Assembly: GCA_029204225.1 (NCBI GenBank)
Contig: CM055105.1
Span: 18,331,226-18,395,225, forward strand
Source: Diphasiastrum complanatum
Lineage: Eukaryota; Streptophyta; Lycopodiopsida; Lycopodiales; Lycopodiaceae
Length of the DNA stretch: 64,000 nt
Direction of reading: 5' to 3'
Every line of letters starts with the position of its first letter. Position 1 is the stretch's first letter. Below the pieces are notes generated by a model. It saw only the letters and a program-made list of their open reading frames with translations, had not been told where the DNA came from and searched no databases. Below, in pieces: positions 1 through 10,700 of this stretch. Made by a program: the position numbers and the translations under genes.

Positions 1-1305
1 AAATGACAACATTAAGGGTACTAATGTGAACATTAACTCTAACAATGAGTATGGATTTTCTCAATGGATGAGAGGTTATACCGAAGCTTAGACTACTGTT
101 ATAAATCACAATTCGCAATTCCTGACCCGACTTCACTTAAGAACTCCCTTGAATAACCACATGTTTTATCTTCCTCGAAGTTTTCACTATTACAATCTAC
201 CTCTCACAATGATGGTTTTCAAATTCCATTGTTTGGTGTTTAATATTCCTTGAGAACCAAAAAAGGAGAACAAGTATCACAGAAGGTTGCAACCAGTGTA
301 GCATTCAAACGATTACAAACTTTGGACCATCTGAAATGTTGTTGACCTGTTATAAGTATTTTTTAGTGAACACAAAAGGACAATAAAGAATGGATGATGG
401 AACAAACCAAACCTAGATCGATTACATCTAACCCCCAAGATGGAAAAGTGGCAATATCTCAATGGTAGCACACTCTAGCAACATCTAGCTACCATGCTCA
501 TTATTCAATAAATCCAAGTGAGAGGTGTGTGGACATACTTATACACACCCAAGCTCCTCCCGAACTAGGGGTGAACTTGGACACCCACTGGGACTCATCT
601 ATAGCCTGATTGGGCCACATCTGCCACTATCCAATGAGTTACTATCAATTCCATGCAAAGTCCACCATCATAGGTTTTCGATCTCACTAAGCCTTTATCA
701 TGATAATATACTATGAGGCCCCCACAATCCTCACATCATCACAACTAACGTACAAGCTAAGTTGGGGCCCCAACCACTTACGAGATTAACTCCATACTCA
801 AGTATTACTAACTACGGTTAGCTAAGAGCATGACATTAGCTGAGAGCATGACAGAGGGAAGCTTATGCAATGTCCCAACTGTCAAACCTTTTCAACCTTC
901 TCAGAAGCTGTGCATAGAGCATGTTCAACTTGTCAATTCAAAACCTCTAGCAAAACAATGACAGGATTCCCATCACCCTTGCAATATAGGGTTGAAATAT
1001 GTCTTCAAATTCGTGATGCGTATCTCACAACTTTCTTCAATAGCACGTATTTACTATGTAAATCTTGAACCGAATCCAGGGTAAAGTTACAGATTAAAGG
1101 AAAATAGTGCAAATGCACACTAGACACGTGCGGCTGAGAACGTTCACCCATGATAGTCTTGGTGTGGAAAGACAAATAGGTTCAGTCCCTAATCGATAAA
1201 ATGGTATTGTGCTCCAGTGGTAGTAGGCTGAGAACAGCCAATACAGTAAGGAAACAACTGAACTATGACATGAGTAGTTGGCATTTGTAGCTCCGATCAA
1301 CTTAC
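1..1305 (-). other. MED17 intron 2, no coding signal seen
   Basis: This stretch follows the exon 2 donor. No MED17-like exon, other gene or clear repeat was found here. Short open frames, including a plus-strand one with two CxxC pairs near 865-970, look like chance. Confidence 0.5.
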
Positions 1306-1852
1306 GTGAGATATTAAGTCCAGGATTATAGAAAGCTCCTGCTGCGCTTGTTGCAAATGCTCAACGAGCCCTTGCCAAGGCCATGCAGTTGCAGGTTGCG
1401 AAGCATTGTCCTTGGAACTTTTACTCCTCTTGGAATCCTTCTCCTTTAACCTGCTAAAATCAATGCGTTGTAGCAACGCAAGGGGCTTCTCCTCCTGAGT
1501 TTGCTCTCTGCCGTCCCCAATCAAGGAATATGTAATCAGATACTGAAAATGCACGAAACCTTAATACACAGGAATGCTTATATGTGTTCAATAATTTCAT
1601 GCCGGAACAATGAAACTAACAACAGCAGTCCTCGAGAAGAATTGTTAAGAATAAGCATTTCTAGCAAAGATATCAGGCACCGAGAGTGATGAAGCCGAAG
1701 TAGATGATCATTTAGAAAACAGCAGCATCTTCACCTAAACTAATTGAAAGTAGCCCTCTGACTTACGGAGGAAAGTGTTCTGAGCCAGCTTCCTCTAGCG
1801 AGAACAGACGCTTCATGGGCAACGAATCCAGGCTAACGCGAGGCGCTGCCAT
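1306..1852 (-). CDS. MED17: Mediator complex subunit 17, first two exons (gene runs off the left edge)
   Basis: MED17 is a subunit of the Mediator head module, which links transcription factors to RNA polymerase II in the nucleus. Exon 1 (1852-1767, minus) starts at an ATG and reads MAAPRVSLDSLPMKRLFSLE, then a segment ending in HFPP, like the plant MED17 N-terminus (DKLPIKRL...FPP). It ends in a GTAAGT donor. Exon 2 (1507-1306) follows an AG acceptor, restores the frame (2+1 nt), and contains LLQRIDFSRLKEKD and WPWQGLVEHLQQAQQELSII, matching the plant RRIDF and WQWQGMVENLQLAHQEL blocks. It ends at CAC before a GTAAGT donor, giving 96 codons in phase 0. A (GA)n tract lies directly before the ATG. 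No exon 3 was found in 1-1305, so the gene continues outside the window. The identification rests on recalled family motifs. There are no stops in the joined exons and the gene looks intact as far as visible. Confidence 0.88.
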
Positions 1853-1869
1853 CTCTCTCTCTCTCTCTC
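1853..1869. repeat. (GA/CT)n microsatellite in the MED17 5' leader
   Basis: A short run of CT on the plus strand (GA on the MED17 strand) directly before the start codon. GA-rich tracts are common in plant 5' leaders. The following 1870-2357 holds nothing recognisable. Confidence 0.8.
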
Positions 1870-2357
1870 AATTTTTTGACATTGCTTTTGCAAAGCAAAC
1901 GAAAGGCAATAATAATTCAATGTGTTTTTATGCATTCAAAAAAAGTGAACATCCCAAGTCAATGTAAGGGTATGTGCACACAAAAGGCTCTCTCACATTG
2001 GGTAAGGACAAGCATTTTCAAGAGTTACTTACGAACACCCTAAATCCAAACAAATAGTTTAATAGAGTCTTGTAATGTGCGTGAGAACACTATTTTCATT
2101 GTTCTTTCAACTTGATATCTTCTTTACATGAATTTTGATTATGATGCTACAAGAACGGTTGATTAGGCACATCCTAACGTTCTCTTGGATGAGGTCATTA
2201 GAATCAGATCAGGAGATTGTACTTTATGGTACTTCCTTGATTTTTCTTGTACTTGGAGAGTGAAGACCCGAAAGTATTCGGTCTTCTGGTGTCCCGAACA
2301 TTGGTTGTTTGTCATTCGACCTTTGGGTTGGTCCCGACAGTTTTACCTTCATCCCCG

Positions 2358-3184
2358 TCATCCGACCTTCAGCCTTTCGGTTGAGCTCTTCCCATCCGTG
2401 AACATTTCTCCTTCATCTTTGAGGCCTTCAGCTGAAACCATTAAGTTGGCGGTTACACCGTCTGTGTAGGCTCTTCGGGTTTCGACAAGCAGAGATTCGA
2501 GAGCTAGCAAAGCTTTGGAGACAAAAACATTTTGTTTCTTCAGCTCCCTCTCAAAGCGTGGTAGCTCTATGACTCCAAGACTTCTCCTCTGCTTCTCGAA
2601 CACTCCCTTATCTAAGAGTTTTGTGAAGATGTCAGCAACCATCTCTTTCGTCCCAATGAAAGTGGTTTTCAGCTTCTTCTTTTTGACCAGGTCCCTTATT
2701 AAGTGGTACTTGATTGCAATGTGTTTCATCCTTGAGTGAAACACTAGATGCTTCGTCAGGTGTATTGTAGAAGTGTTATCCATCTGCAAGATCAGAGGCT
2801 CTCTGGTGTTCTCACCTAGTCCGTCAAGGAACTGTTTGAGCCATATAATTTTGTTGGCCATCTTCGCGGCTGCAACGTATTCATTTTCACAAGATGACTG
2901 AGTTATGATGGTTCGTTTTTTGCTGACCCAGAGAATTGCTCCACCTGCTACAATGGTCCATCCTCTTGAGACACTTTTACAGTCGTCTCTGAGTGATGCC
3001 CAACTTGCATCACTGTAGGAGTGCATTTGGAAACCTGCATCAAGAGAATAACACAATCCAAAATCCTTCGTCTATTGAAGGTACTATAAGATTCACTTCG
3101 CGATCTTCTAGTGAGTGGACCCTGGATTCGTGTTGAATTGGCTCATCCTGAACACAGCATAAGCAATGTTAGGACGTGTGTTAT
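2358..3184 (-). pseudogene. Copia RNase H domain and connection to the reverse transcriptase
   Basis: The open frame 3056-2358 carries the Copia RNase H signature: YSDASWASLRDDCKS (catalytic Asp), SSCENEYVAAAKMAN (Glu within the usual SSxExEY block), MDNTSTIHLTKH (Asp), then HIAIKYHLIRD and ADIFTKLLDK, the usual C-terminal blocks. About 65 further residues run past the usual family end (SLGV) to the stop. Between 3184 and 3057 the same reading can be followed (RPNIAYAV, then MSQF) but with three in-frame stops. The piece would degrade the RNA strand of the RNA/DNA hybrid in a live element. Confidence 0.9.
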
Positions 3185-4010
3185 TTATAGATACATTAGT
3201 GATCCGATAAGCTTCCTATAAGGCATGTGCTGCATAATCTCCTTATCTTCTTCAGTCTTCGAACAATCTTTGTTTGTCAGGATTGTTCCTGCAAGCATCG
3301 GGGTATTTGCCCCTTTGCAATCTATCATCCCGAAATCCTCTAGGATTTTTTGGGTGTATTTGGATTGATGAAGGTGTAGCTTCCCTTCGTCATAGTCTCT
3401 GTCAATTTGCAAGCCAAGATAACATCTGGCTTCTCCTAGGTCTGTAATCTCGAAGTATTTCGAGATGTCATACTTCACCTCGGCAATTAGTTCATCGCTT
3501 CTGCACAGTATCAAGGTGTCGTCCACGTATACAACGACAATGATGATCTCTCCATCTGTGATCTTCACGTAAACATTTGAGTCGACTATTAGAGGCTCAA
3601 ATCCCAAAGATCTTAGAGTATGATCTTTCTTTTTGTACCATTGTTGTGTTGATTGCTTCAGACTGTAGATACTTTTGTGCATTCGGCATGCATATCTAGG
3701 GAGTGACTCGCAGACATAACCTAGAGGCTAGTTCATATAGACTTTTTCATCTAATTCACCATGTAAGAGCACTGTCTTTTCGTTCACAATGTGAATCTTG
3801 AGATCATAAGCAGCTGCATATGCAAATAGTAGGCATAGGGATGAATGTTTTATGATTGGAGAGAAGGTCTCAGTGGAGTCAATACCATACTTCTGAGAAA
3901 AACCCTTTGCTACAAGCCTGGCTTTGTACCTCGAAACAACTCCATTTGGTCCACACTTTAGCTTGTATACCCATTTTCATTGTACAGTCTTTCACCTATC
4001 TGGTAGTGGC
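3185..4010 (-). pseudogene. Copia reverse transcriptase (RVT_2), one premature stop
   Basis: The minus strand encodes the Copia reverse transcriptase from the WVYKLK and YKARLVAKGFSQKYGID block (about 4000-3880), through MHKSIYSLKQST (about 3680), to the catalytic YVDDTLILC (about 3530) and YLGLQID, ending with YRKLIGSLMYL and a stop at 3185. The two catalytic aspartates of the YVDD box are kept. An in-frame stop sits where the family usually reads QPxGY (about 3730). Known role: copying element RNA into cDNA. Confidence 0.9.
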
Positions 4011-4091
4011 TGCAATGTCCATACCTCATTCTTCTCCATGGATTTCATTTCTTTGTTCATGGCTTGGATCCATTTGTTCTTGTTTAGACAT

Positions 4092-4517
4092 TCAATTGCT
4101 TTCTCGAATGTTTGTGATTCGCCATTGAACCCACAAAACTCTTGATGCGTTGAAGCTGAGCTGCGACACGAAACTAGTTGGCACTCTTTGAACTCTTATT
4201 GATCTCCTGGGAGACTCTTCTGATACTGCAATACCTTTGCCTTTATCTATTCTGCTAAGTCCTAAACCATCTTGGTTTACAAGGCTTTTAGCAACTGGCA
4301 TGCTTGCGGTCCTTTCTTTTTCTGATTTGTCGATCAGCTGAGGTGTGACTCGAACATCTTCATCTAAGTGTTCGTCTTCTGCTCCCTCTGTCATGGTTGG
4401 CAGACTATAGTATTGCCTTCCTAGCACTTCATAGCTGACTAAATCATTGTTGGCCATCGTTCTGGTCTCATCGAACTTGACGTCTCTGATTGTCTTTACT
4501 TGATTCGTCTCTAGCAT
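4092..4517 (-). pseudogene. Copia integrase/RT spacer segment
   Basis: A 141-codon open frame with low-complexity, charged sequence and an RRSIRVQRVP motif, typical of the linker between integrase and reverse transcriptase in Copia polyproteins (the R-x-S-x-R-x-x-x-P block). It overlaps no other likely gene and sits at the right place in the element. Confidence 0.7.
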
Positions 4518-4581
4518 ATAGATCCTGTAGTATGATGAGTGATTGTCATATCCTATAAGGTATCCAAGTTCTGCTTTCCCA

Positions 4582-5018
4582 TCAAGTTTCTTTCGAAGCT
4601 TGCCAGGAACATGTGCATATGATGTACAACCAAAGATCCGAGCACCTCGCGGCTTCCATGAGAGTCTTGTTCTTTCTTTCTACAACAACATCATGTTGCG
4701 GTGTGTAGGAAGCAGTCCTTCTATGAAGGATTCCACATTCATTGTAGAAATCAGCAAAGCGATTCGAGGCAGATGTCCGAATGTACCAGCTCCAGAATCT
4801 TTGTTGTTCTATAGGAGTCTCTGGTACATCTTCCCTTTCATGCATGCATCACAAGTTGTCAAACTGGTTGCATTCGTGATGCTTACCTCTGTGATAGCTC
4901 CATGCTGGCTTGCTTGATACAATGTCATTGAGTCCATGTGGCATAGTCTCCTATGCCATAGAACATCTGCCAAATCATGGGTTTGATGTGTTTGATCTAC
5001 ATATAGGCGTACCTTCAA
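4582..5018 (-). pseudogene. Copia GAG-pre-integrase and integrase fragment
   Basis: At 5018-4809 the frame reads LWHRRLCHMD, then a CDACMKGK block, the HHCC zinc-binding part of Copia integrase. At 4845-4582 it reads FADFYNECGILH, YTPQHDVVVERKNKTLMEAAR, the end of the integrase core with the catalytic Glu in VVERKN. Most of the core between these blocks is deleted: the two frames overlap within 40 bp, while an intact core needs over 300 bp. Confidence 0.85.
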
Positions 5019-5072
5019 ATGATATAGGTTGCTCTTCTTCTACCTTGAGTGATCAGCATACTGGTGCTGGAA

Positions 5073-5324
5073 TCAACAACATTGCATGTTTTGTTCAAGA
5101 ACATCACACACATCCTGACATCTACTATCCTTGCCACTGAAAACCAATCTTGCTACAGTGTAGGTTCGAACAGAACATCTTCTAATCGTTTGTCTCTGTC
5201 GTTTGTGTTGAGCCACAACGAACCAATATCGTTCACTTGATGTTTCGATTGTTAGAACTTTGTCATTAATATGATGGTGATCTATGGCGTCGACAGTTCC
5301 AAGCATCTCGATGTATAAATTCAA
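5073..5324 (-). pseudogene. Probable Copia protease-integrase linker, decayed
   Basis: An 83-codon open frame in the right position for the part after the protease (DVCDVLEQN may be the remains of the DVLYVP block). The DSG active site is not visible. Assignment is by position, not by clear motif. Confidence 0.45.
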
Positions 5325-5349
5325 GATAGTTTATAGTTAAATTCCTAGT

Positions 5350-5424
5350 CATTGTCTGTGACAAGGCCAACTGCAATCAGCTTTTGATCCATGCTCATTG
5401 TTTGTGACAAGGCCAACTGCAATC
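5350..5424. repeat. 29-bp direct repeat, two copies 46 bp apart
   Basis: 5350-5378 and 5396-5424 are identical except for one base (C/T) and share TGTGACAAGGCCAACTGCAA. They lie immediately before the hairpin at 5428. Confidence 0.85.
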
Positions 5425-5427
5425 TTG

Positions 5428-5533
5428 TGAAGAGCGAGACTAGCCATGTAATGATGCACATATGCATGGATCTGATGTCATGATATCCAATCCATGCCTA
5501 TGTGCATCATTACATAGCTAGCCTCGCTCTTCA
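5428..5533. repeat. 106-nt imperfect hairpin (44-bp stem, 3 mismatches)
   Basis: The left arm 5428-5471 pairs with the right arm 5490-5533 at 41 of 44 positions around an 18-nt loop. It could be a small fold-back element or a small-RNA precursor. No known microRNA sequence was recognised in the arms. Confidence 0.8.
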
Positions 5534-5622
5534 GTTCTCCTAAACTAATGAAAACTGAGATCTGCATAATATTCTACTTCTGAATCCAATTTTGTACAAT
5601 CAAAATAGTACGTCATTGAGGG

Positions 5623-6099
5623 TGTTATGGCCATATTTGGTTAAGGACCTGGAATAGTCCTAATGTGGTAGACCGGCCCTCCAGTACTCGAGATTATTGG
5701 TCATGCCATGATTTAATTCCATGTCAAGGCCAGTTTGTGACTAATTACTTTAAGAGGACCCAGACACTCTAATTGAGACATTTGGAGCATTGCATGTCTG
5801 TGTGACATATATAGGCAGGAGGACTGCATGAAGAGGTGTGATCTATTTATAGTTGACCTGCATGGGGATTGCATGGTTACATGCACTGGAATCTACTCTC
5901 TATATAATGAGGTGGGGATTCTCCCATCGACATATTGGATTAGGTTACCAGTTTCTCTCTTCTCCTCTTGCTTCACATGGCATGGCTTGGGGGCTAGATC
6001 CAGGTTTGATCTAGGATTGGTTGAGCGGTTTGGCTCCATAGTCTCTCTTATTGTGTTCTTCTATCCTCATATTAGGGGCAATCCTTGAGGGTCCTTACA
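5623..6099 (+). mobile_element. Possible LTR (TG...CA), about 477 bp
   Basis: Starts TGTTATGG and ends CCTTACA, with TATA-like sequences (catatataggc near 5807, ctctatataatg near 5900) in promoter position, followed directly by TTGGTGTGAC, which could be the start of a primer-binding site. No target-site duplication or partner LTR was found, so the ends are guesses. Confidence 0.4.
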
Positions 6100-6281
6100 T
6101 TGGTGTGACAAATCAGTAGGGATATTTAAATGTAGATAATACAATGTTGTCATCAGAAAAAACAAGAAAGTAATCACCTACATCAAAGTACTCAGAATAT
6201 ATTTTTCAAAACAAATCAAAGTACTTATTTTTTATTATATTATATAATCTGTACCATCAATTTACTTATTTCTCTTGTTTG

Positions 6282-6541
6282 TCTGATTCAAATTTGAAGA
6301 TGGCGCTCATATTTTCATTCCAATGTGAAGATTGCGCTCATGTCAACCAGTGGTGGGAATGCATATTCGAATTTAGACAAGCTAAACTCTTTTGTAACAT
6401 CAATTCTTACATTTTTTTTTTTCTGATTCAAATTTGGGGATGGCGCTCATATTCTAGATCCAAAGAGAAGATTGCCCTCACCGTAACCAATAAAGGGAAT
6501 GTATATTCGAATTTAGACAAGTTAGATTGTGAATAGTTAGA
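6282..6541. repeat. Imperfect tandem duplication, 140-bp period
   Basis: Two copies begin at 6282 and 6422 with TCTGATTCAAATTTG and share GATGGCGCTCATATT and ATATTCGAATTTAGACAAG. Nothing coding was recognised. Confidence 0.8.
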
Positions 6542-6642
6542 GTTTTTAACTATGACTATAGACACTATGGTTAGAGAATTAGAAGTCGGGGAGCCTTGGG
6601 AGTGGTGGGGGCAAGCAAATAAACGATATTGTCCTTTTTATT

Positions 6643-6952
6643 TTGATCTTTTTCATTATCCTACATGGCATTCCTCATAGATTCTTTTTTATATTGGAAA
6701 CTCCTCTAATGTATTGGATAATCAAAATCGCACTATCCCTAAATCCGAGATTTCACTCTCGAAGCAAGCATATTGAAATCAGGTATCACTACCTTAGAAA
6801 AAAAGTGCAAAGCAAGAAAATATCATTAGTCTACTGCAGGTTGGATTCTATGGCAGTAGATTACTTCACCAAAGCATTATCTAAGAATCATCACATCATA
6901 ATCATTCTAAATTTGAAGATCCAGGTTTTTCAAGATCCACATTAAGGGAGAG
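6643..6952 (+). pseudogene. Copia RNase H C-terminus plus polypurine tract
   Basis: The frame carries NPRFHSRSKHIEIRYHYLRK, then VYCRLDSMAVDYFTKALSKN, the conserved end of Copia RNase H (HIxIRYHxIR and ADxFTKAL). Upstream parts of the polyprotein are absent. The frame stops at 6945, and a purine-rich AAGGGAGAG (6944-6952) precedes the LTR, as expected for plus-strand priming. Confidence 0.85.
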
Positions 6953-7789
6953 TGTTGGATTTTAATGCTCAGGACTAAATCCCCTCAGTAATGAGCATCT
7001 TGAAAGTTGTCGAAGTTTGATTCCATCGATTTCAACTTCAACATCAACTCATTCGACTTACTCGACTCCATCGACTCTCAACTCCATCAACACTCAACAC
7101 TCGACTCCATTGACTCACTCGACTAACTCGACTCCCTCATCAAATCAGGTCAAGTTTGATACAAGGAAAAGTGGATCCATGTATTGTCAGTCGATTCCAA
7201 CCCACGTCGCGATCAAAAGGATGACGTTGACAGTCCATCTACTTGTACATAGGTTTACTATTTATAACGATAGCTATCTACTATATGACGACTCTAGTTA
7301 ATCAAGTAGATTCAAATTTATACTCTCAAGTACGATTCTCTCGAACTACCATCGTCAACAAGTCAAGTAAAGTTAGTATAAAGTCTGCACTTTTAGTAGT
7401 CAGCGATCAACCTCGATTCATTTGATTCCTTCTGGTCTGAGTGTTTCTCCCAAACAAAAGTAAAAATCCAATTAGCAACGATCAAACATCTGAAGCTCTA
7501 TCTTTGTGCCTACCAGACTAGTGCACAGCTTCACGCTCATGTACTCTATTTTTTACTCACTGTTGTTCATTTGTGTATTATTACAGACTACTGTACATCT
7601 TGTTTTCTTGCTGCTACGCTAACACACTTCCGATCCACAACTGTCTGTTGTAAGTTTCCGCTGCTAGTGTCTCGATCCAGATTTTGATTTTGGACCTCTA
7701 TCTTTGGAACCGATTGTTTGATTCCCATCGGAATACCACATTCTACTCTTGTGTTAGAACTCGTTTTTGCTACACCACCAATTTTGACA
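6953..7789 (+). mobile_element. Copia 3' LTR, about 837 bp
   Basis: Begins TGTTGGATTTTAATGCTCAG directly after the polypurine tract and probably ends TTTTGACA at 7789. The same start (TGTTGGATTT) and end (TTTTTGACA), plus an internal TTGCTGCTA...CTTCCGATCCA block, occur in the LTR at 56690-57319, so both belong to one family. The part at 7030-7140 is rich in TCGACTCC-type short repeats. Confidence 0.75.
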
Positions 7790-10700
7790 GAAGGCAAACA
7801 TTAATATTATAAAAAACAAAAGATCTATGATGACTGTAGAGTTATTACAGTTTGTGATTTTTCAGATAAATCAAGTAAAAAATATACCGCATGATCAACC
7901 ATTTCAAAACTACATTTTTTTATTAGTTGGTGATTTTGCACAGCTGCTTGGAATCTATAGACATAAAAAAGAACATTTCCTTAGATCATGTCATATTTCG
8001 AATTCTCCATATTGAAAATTAGCATGTCATGTTATGTTGCCGATTGTTTAGCTATAAGGGCTATCGACTAGACTTGGTGGGGGAGTTACTGAGGCAATGT
8101 GCTGCCTAACGGTGAAAGCATGGGTGCGTCCATGATCAGGGTGGTATATTCGAGGATAGCTGCCAATCGTTTACCTATAAGGGCTATTGACTAGAGTTGG
8201 TGGGGCGTGATTGAGGCAATCTGCTACTTAATGGTAAAAACACAGATAGTTGGATAGGTGTTCTCTGCGGGTTGATTTTGTGATCAATTTGTATGGGCAC
8301 GGCCAGGCAAAGCTCCTTTGGCAGGGCTATCTCAAAGGGGGACCTTGTCTTTGTTACCTGTTAGTAAACCTGCCTTGGCGTCTTGCTTGTATATATTCGT
8401 GGTGAGTCTTAGTACTCATGATTTGCCTAGTTTGCATGATTTCTTGTGATACAAGGAGCTGATGGCTCGAGAAGGAACCTTTCTTTTGAAGGTTGATACC
8501 ATCAAACAAAGAGGACTACAGAATCTGTGGGGCGGATTCGCAGTTCAAGTGCTCGCACGTGAATGGCAATGAAACTACTCAATGTTTGCAAAGGATGGAT
8601 GGCTAGCCTGTTTTTTGGATTGGTTTCTTTTGCGACACCGCCTCGCCAGACGCAAGCAGGAAGTCAAAAGTTGGAAAGGGCAATTTCAGGGGAGATCATC
8701 TATGAATGATTGGTCTTCATTTGGGATGTCTACCTTCAGAACTGAACCTCATTGAGCATGGGTGATATCTAGTGTCAGTTGAGTTTTTCCTCAAAGGGGA
8801 AAGACTAGGATCCTCTTCAGAGATTGGCAACAAGTTAGATCAAGCCATAATCCTAGCAGATGGAAAGCAAAGTGTTGGAATGGCTTTTGTTTGAGAGCTA
8901 TGCTCTAAGTCTGGTCAGGTAATTTTATAAGTGGAGGGAAACTATCACACACATCCCTCGCTTGGTGCAGATTTTGAATGAAAGTTAATCAAAATGGAGG
9001 CAAATTCAAGGTGACCTAGCCGTACTCACACGAGGAGACTGGTGAACTTTGAAACTAATAAGTTGACAAGTTATTGTTGTGAAAAAGAAAAGCTTATTTT
9101 CTCTAGACCGATAATGATGAGGAGACAATGAATATGTTGACTCGTGTTACGTGTAAAGTAGTTGATCAACAAAGGAACTGTGAAAGTTGAGTCTTGCACG
9201 AGAGACTTGGTACTTCGAACGGACACTAAGGGATAGCTTGTATTGAAATCGGACTAGTGCAAACTCTGGGTGCATGTGTCTGATTCAAAGAGAGCTACTT
9301 GAAGCCAAGGTAGATGTACAATTCTTGTTTTTGACTGTGAGGCAACTGACCAGTGATGGAATTGCGAAAGTCAAGTTTTGTGCGACGGACATGGTGCTTC
9401 AAACAAACACAAAGAGATAGTTCATATGCAGATCAAACTGGTGCGACCCCTTGGCTCTCCACAAGGTCAATGGTTACATTTGGGTTGATTCAAAGACAGC
9501 TACTTCAACCTAAGTGAGAGGCGCATTGCGAAGTACTCAATCTTTCTCTACCTTAAAGAGCCAAAAGGAAAAGTATCAAGATCAGGTTGAGACAAGGAGA
9601 GAAATCAAGGTGCGAAAGCAACAACAATAGCTTCTTGCTGCCAGCTGCAGGTTTCAACACTAGTGAAGCTGAGCCCCTCAACTAGTGGAAGAGTTGGAAG
9701 AGAAGACAAAAGTGCCAAGACATTTGACGAGTATATGGCAAGGCCTCCTCGAAAGCTAAAGACAACCCAACAGATTTAGCCAAGATTGTCGATACCCGAG
9801 AATCCAAGAAATTCAGGAAGAAATACCCTCAATTCATAAGAGACAAGAAAGAAGACCTAGATCAAGGTCAATATCCTTCAAGGTCAGAAGTTATTGCAGC
9901 CCTCCAGCCACAGCCATAATGGAGGAACCAAGTCCTAAAGGACAATAGGAGGCTGCAAGAACATCTATAGGGACCGTCCTAGAAAAGAGTTGATCCTTTC
10001 TACATGCCCGTCAAAAAAGAGACCCATGGCCAACAAAGTGACCAAGAGATGAGGCTATCAATTGGCCAGTGATCCCAAAAATCTTAGAAACTCATCATAT
10101 GATGATCTGAGACTGCAGCTATTAGATTTAGACCACAAGCATAAGTCTAGGGCCGAAAAGTGTGTGAAAGAGATCGTAGAATTTTGCCGATCCTTAGCAT
10201 TCCTTATGAATCAGAAGTGTTTCTAGGATCGAGGTTTGGATTCTATAAAACTAAATCCCAACGTAGCCCTATAGTCAGAAGAAGACCATTGTATGATAGT
10301 CCGACTCTACTATAGAGCGGCATTTATGTCTTCACGATATGTCAACGTGATTGAAGACTAGCAAGAGTTTGGATTTATACAAGGGGTACAATAGTATTTG
10401 GGACCACTACAACTTGGCAAAAAATTGTGGTTCCAGATATTTGAAGATCTGGAAAAAAGCAATCTAGTCAAGAAAGCTTATGGTGAAATGACAAAGTGAG
10501 CAAGATACACTAGATATTCTCAAGCGTGCCAAAATGTAAGAGGCCATTGGGAGATCTCAATTTTGTGGAACAATTTTTTCAGCAAATAAACAACTTGGTT
10601 TTATGCAAGCGAACTAGGATCTACGCTTTTCCAAGTGCAATCGAAGATGCCAATGCGGAAGTGAAGCAATATCATTCGATGTGTGATGCAATGGGTCCTG

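Larger units (their letters stand above)
2358..5324 (-). mobile_element. Degenerate Ty1/Copia retrotransposon (protease/pre-integrase to RNase H)
   Basis: Reading downward on the minus strand, the order is remnant protease/pre-integrase, integrase, spacer, reverse transcriptase, RNase H, which is the Copia order. Gag is missing, and no LTR or polypurine tract was recognised on either side. Frames are broken by several frameshifts and stops, so the element is dead. It lies just upstream of MED17 in opposite reading terms but shows no link to it. Confidence 0.9.

Noticed and set aside
865-1068. Plus-strand ORF with CPNC and CSTC, zinc-ribbon-like
   Set aside because: It lies antisense within the MED17 intron, and no family context or supporting motif was seen.
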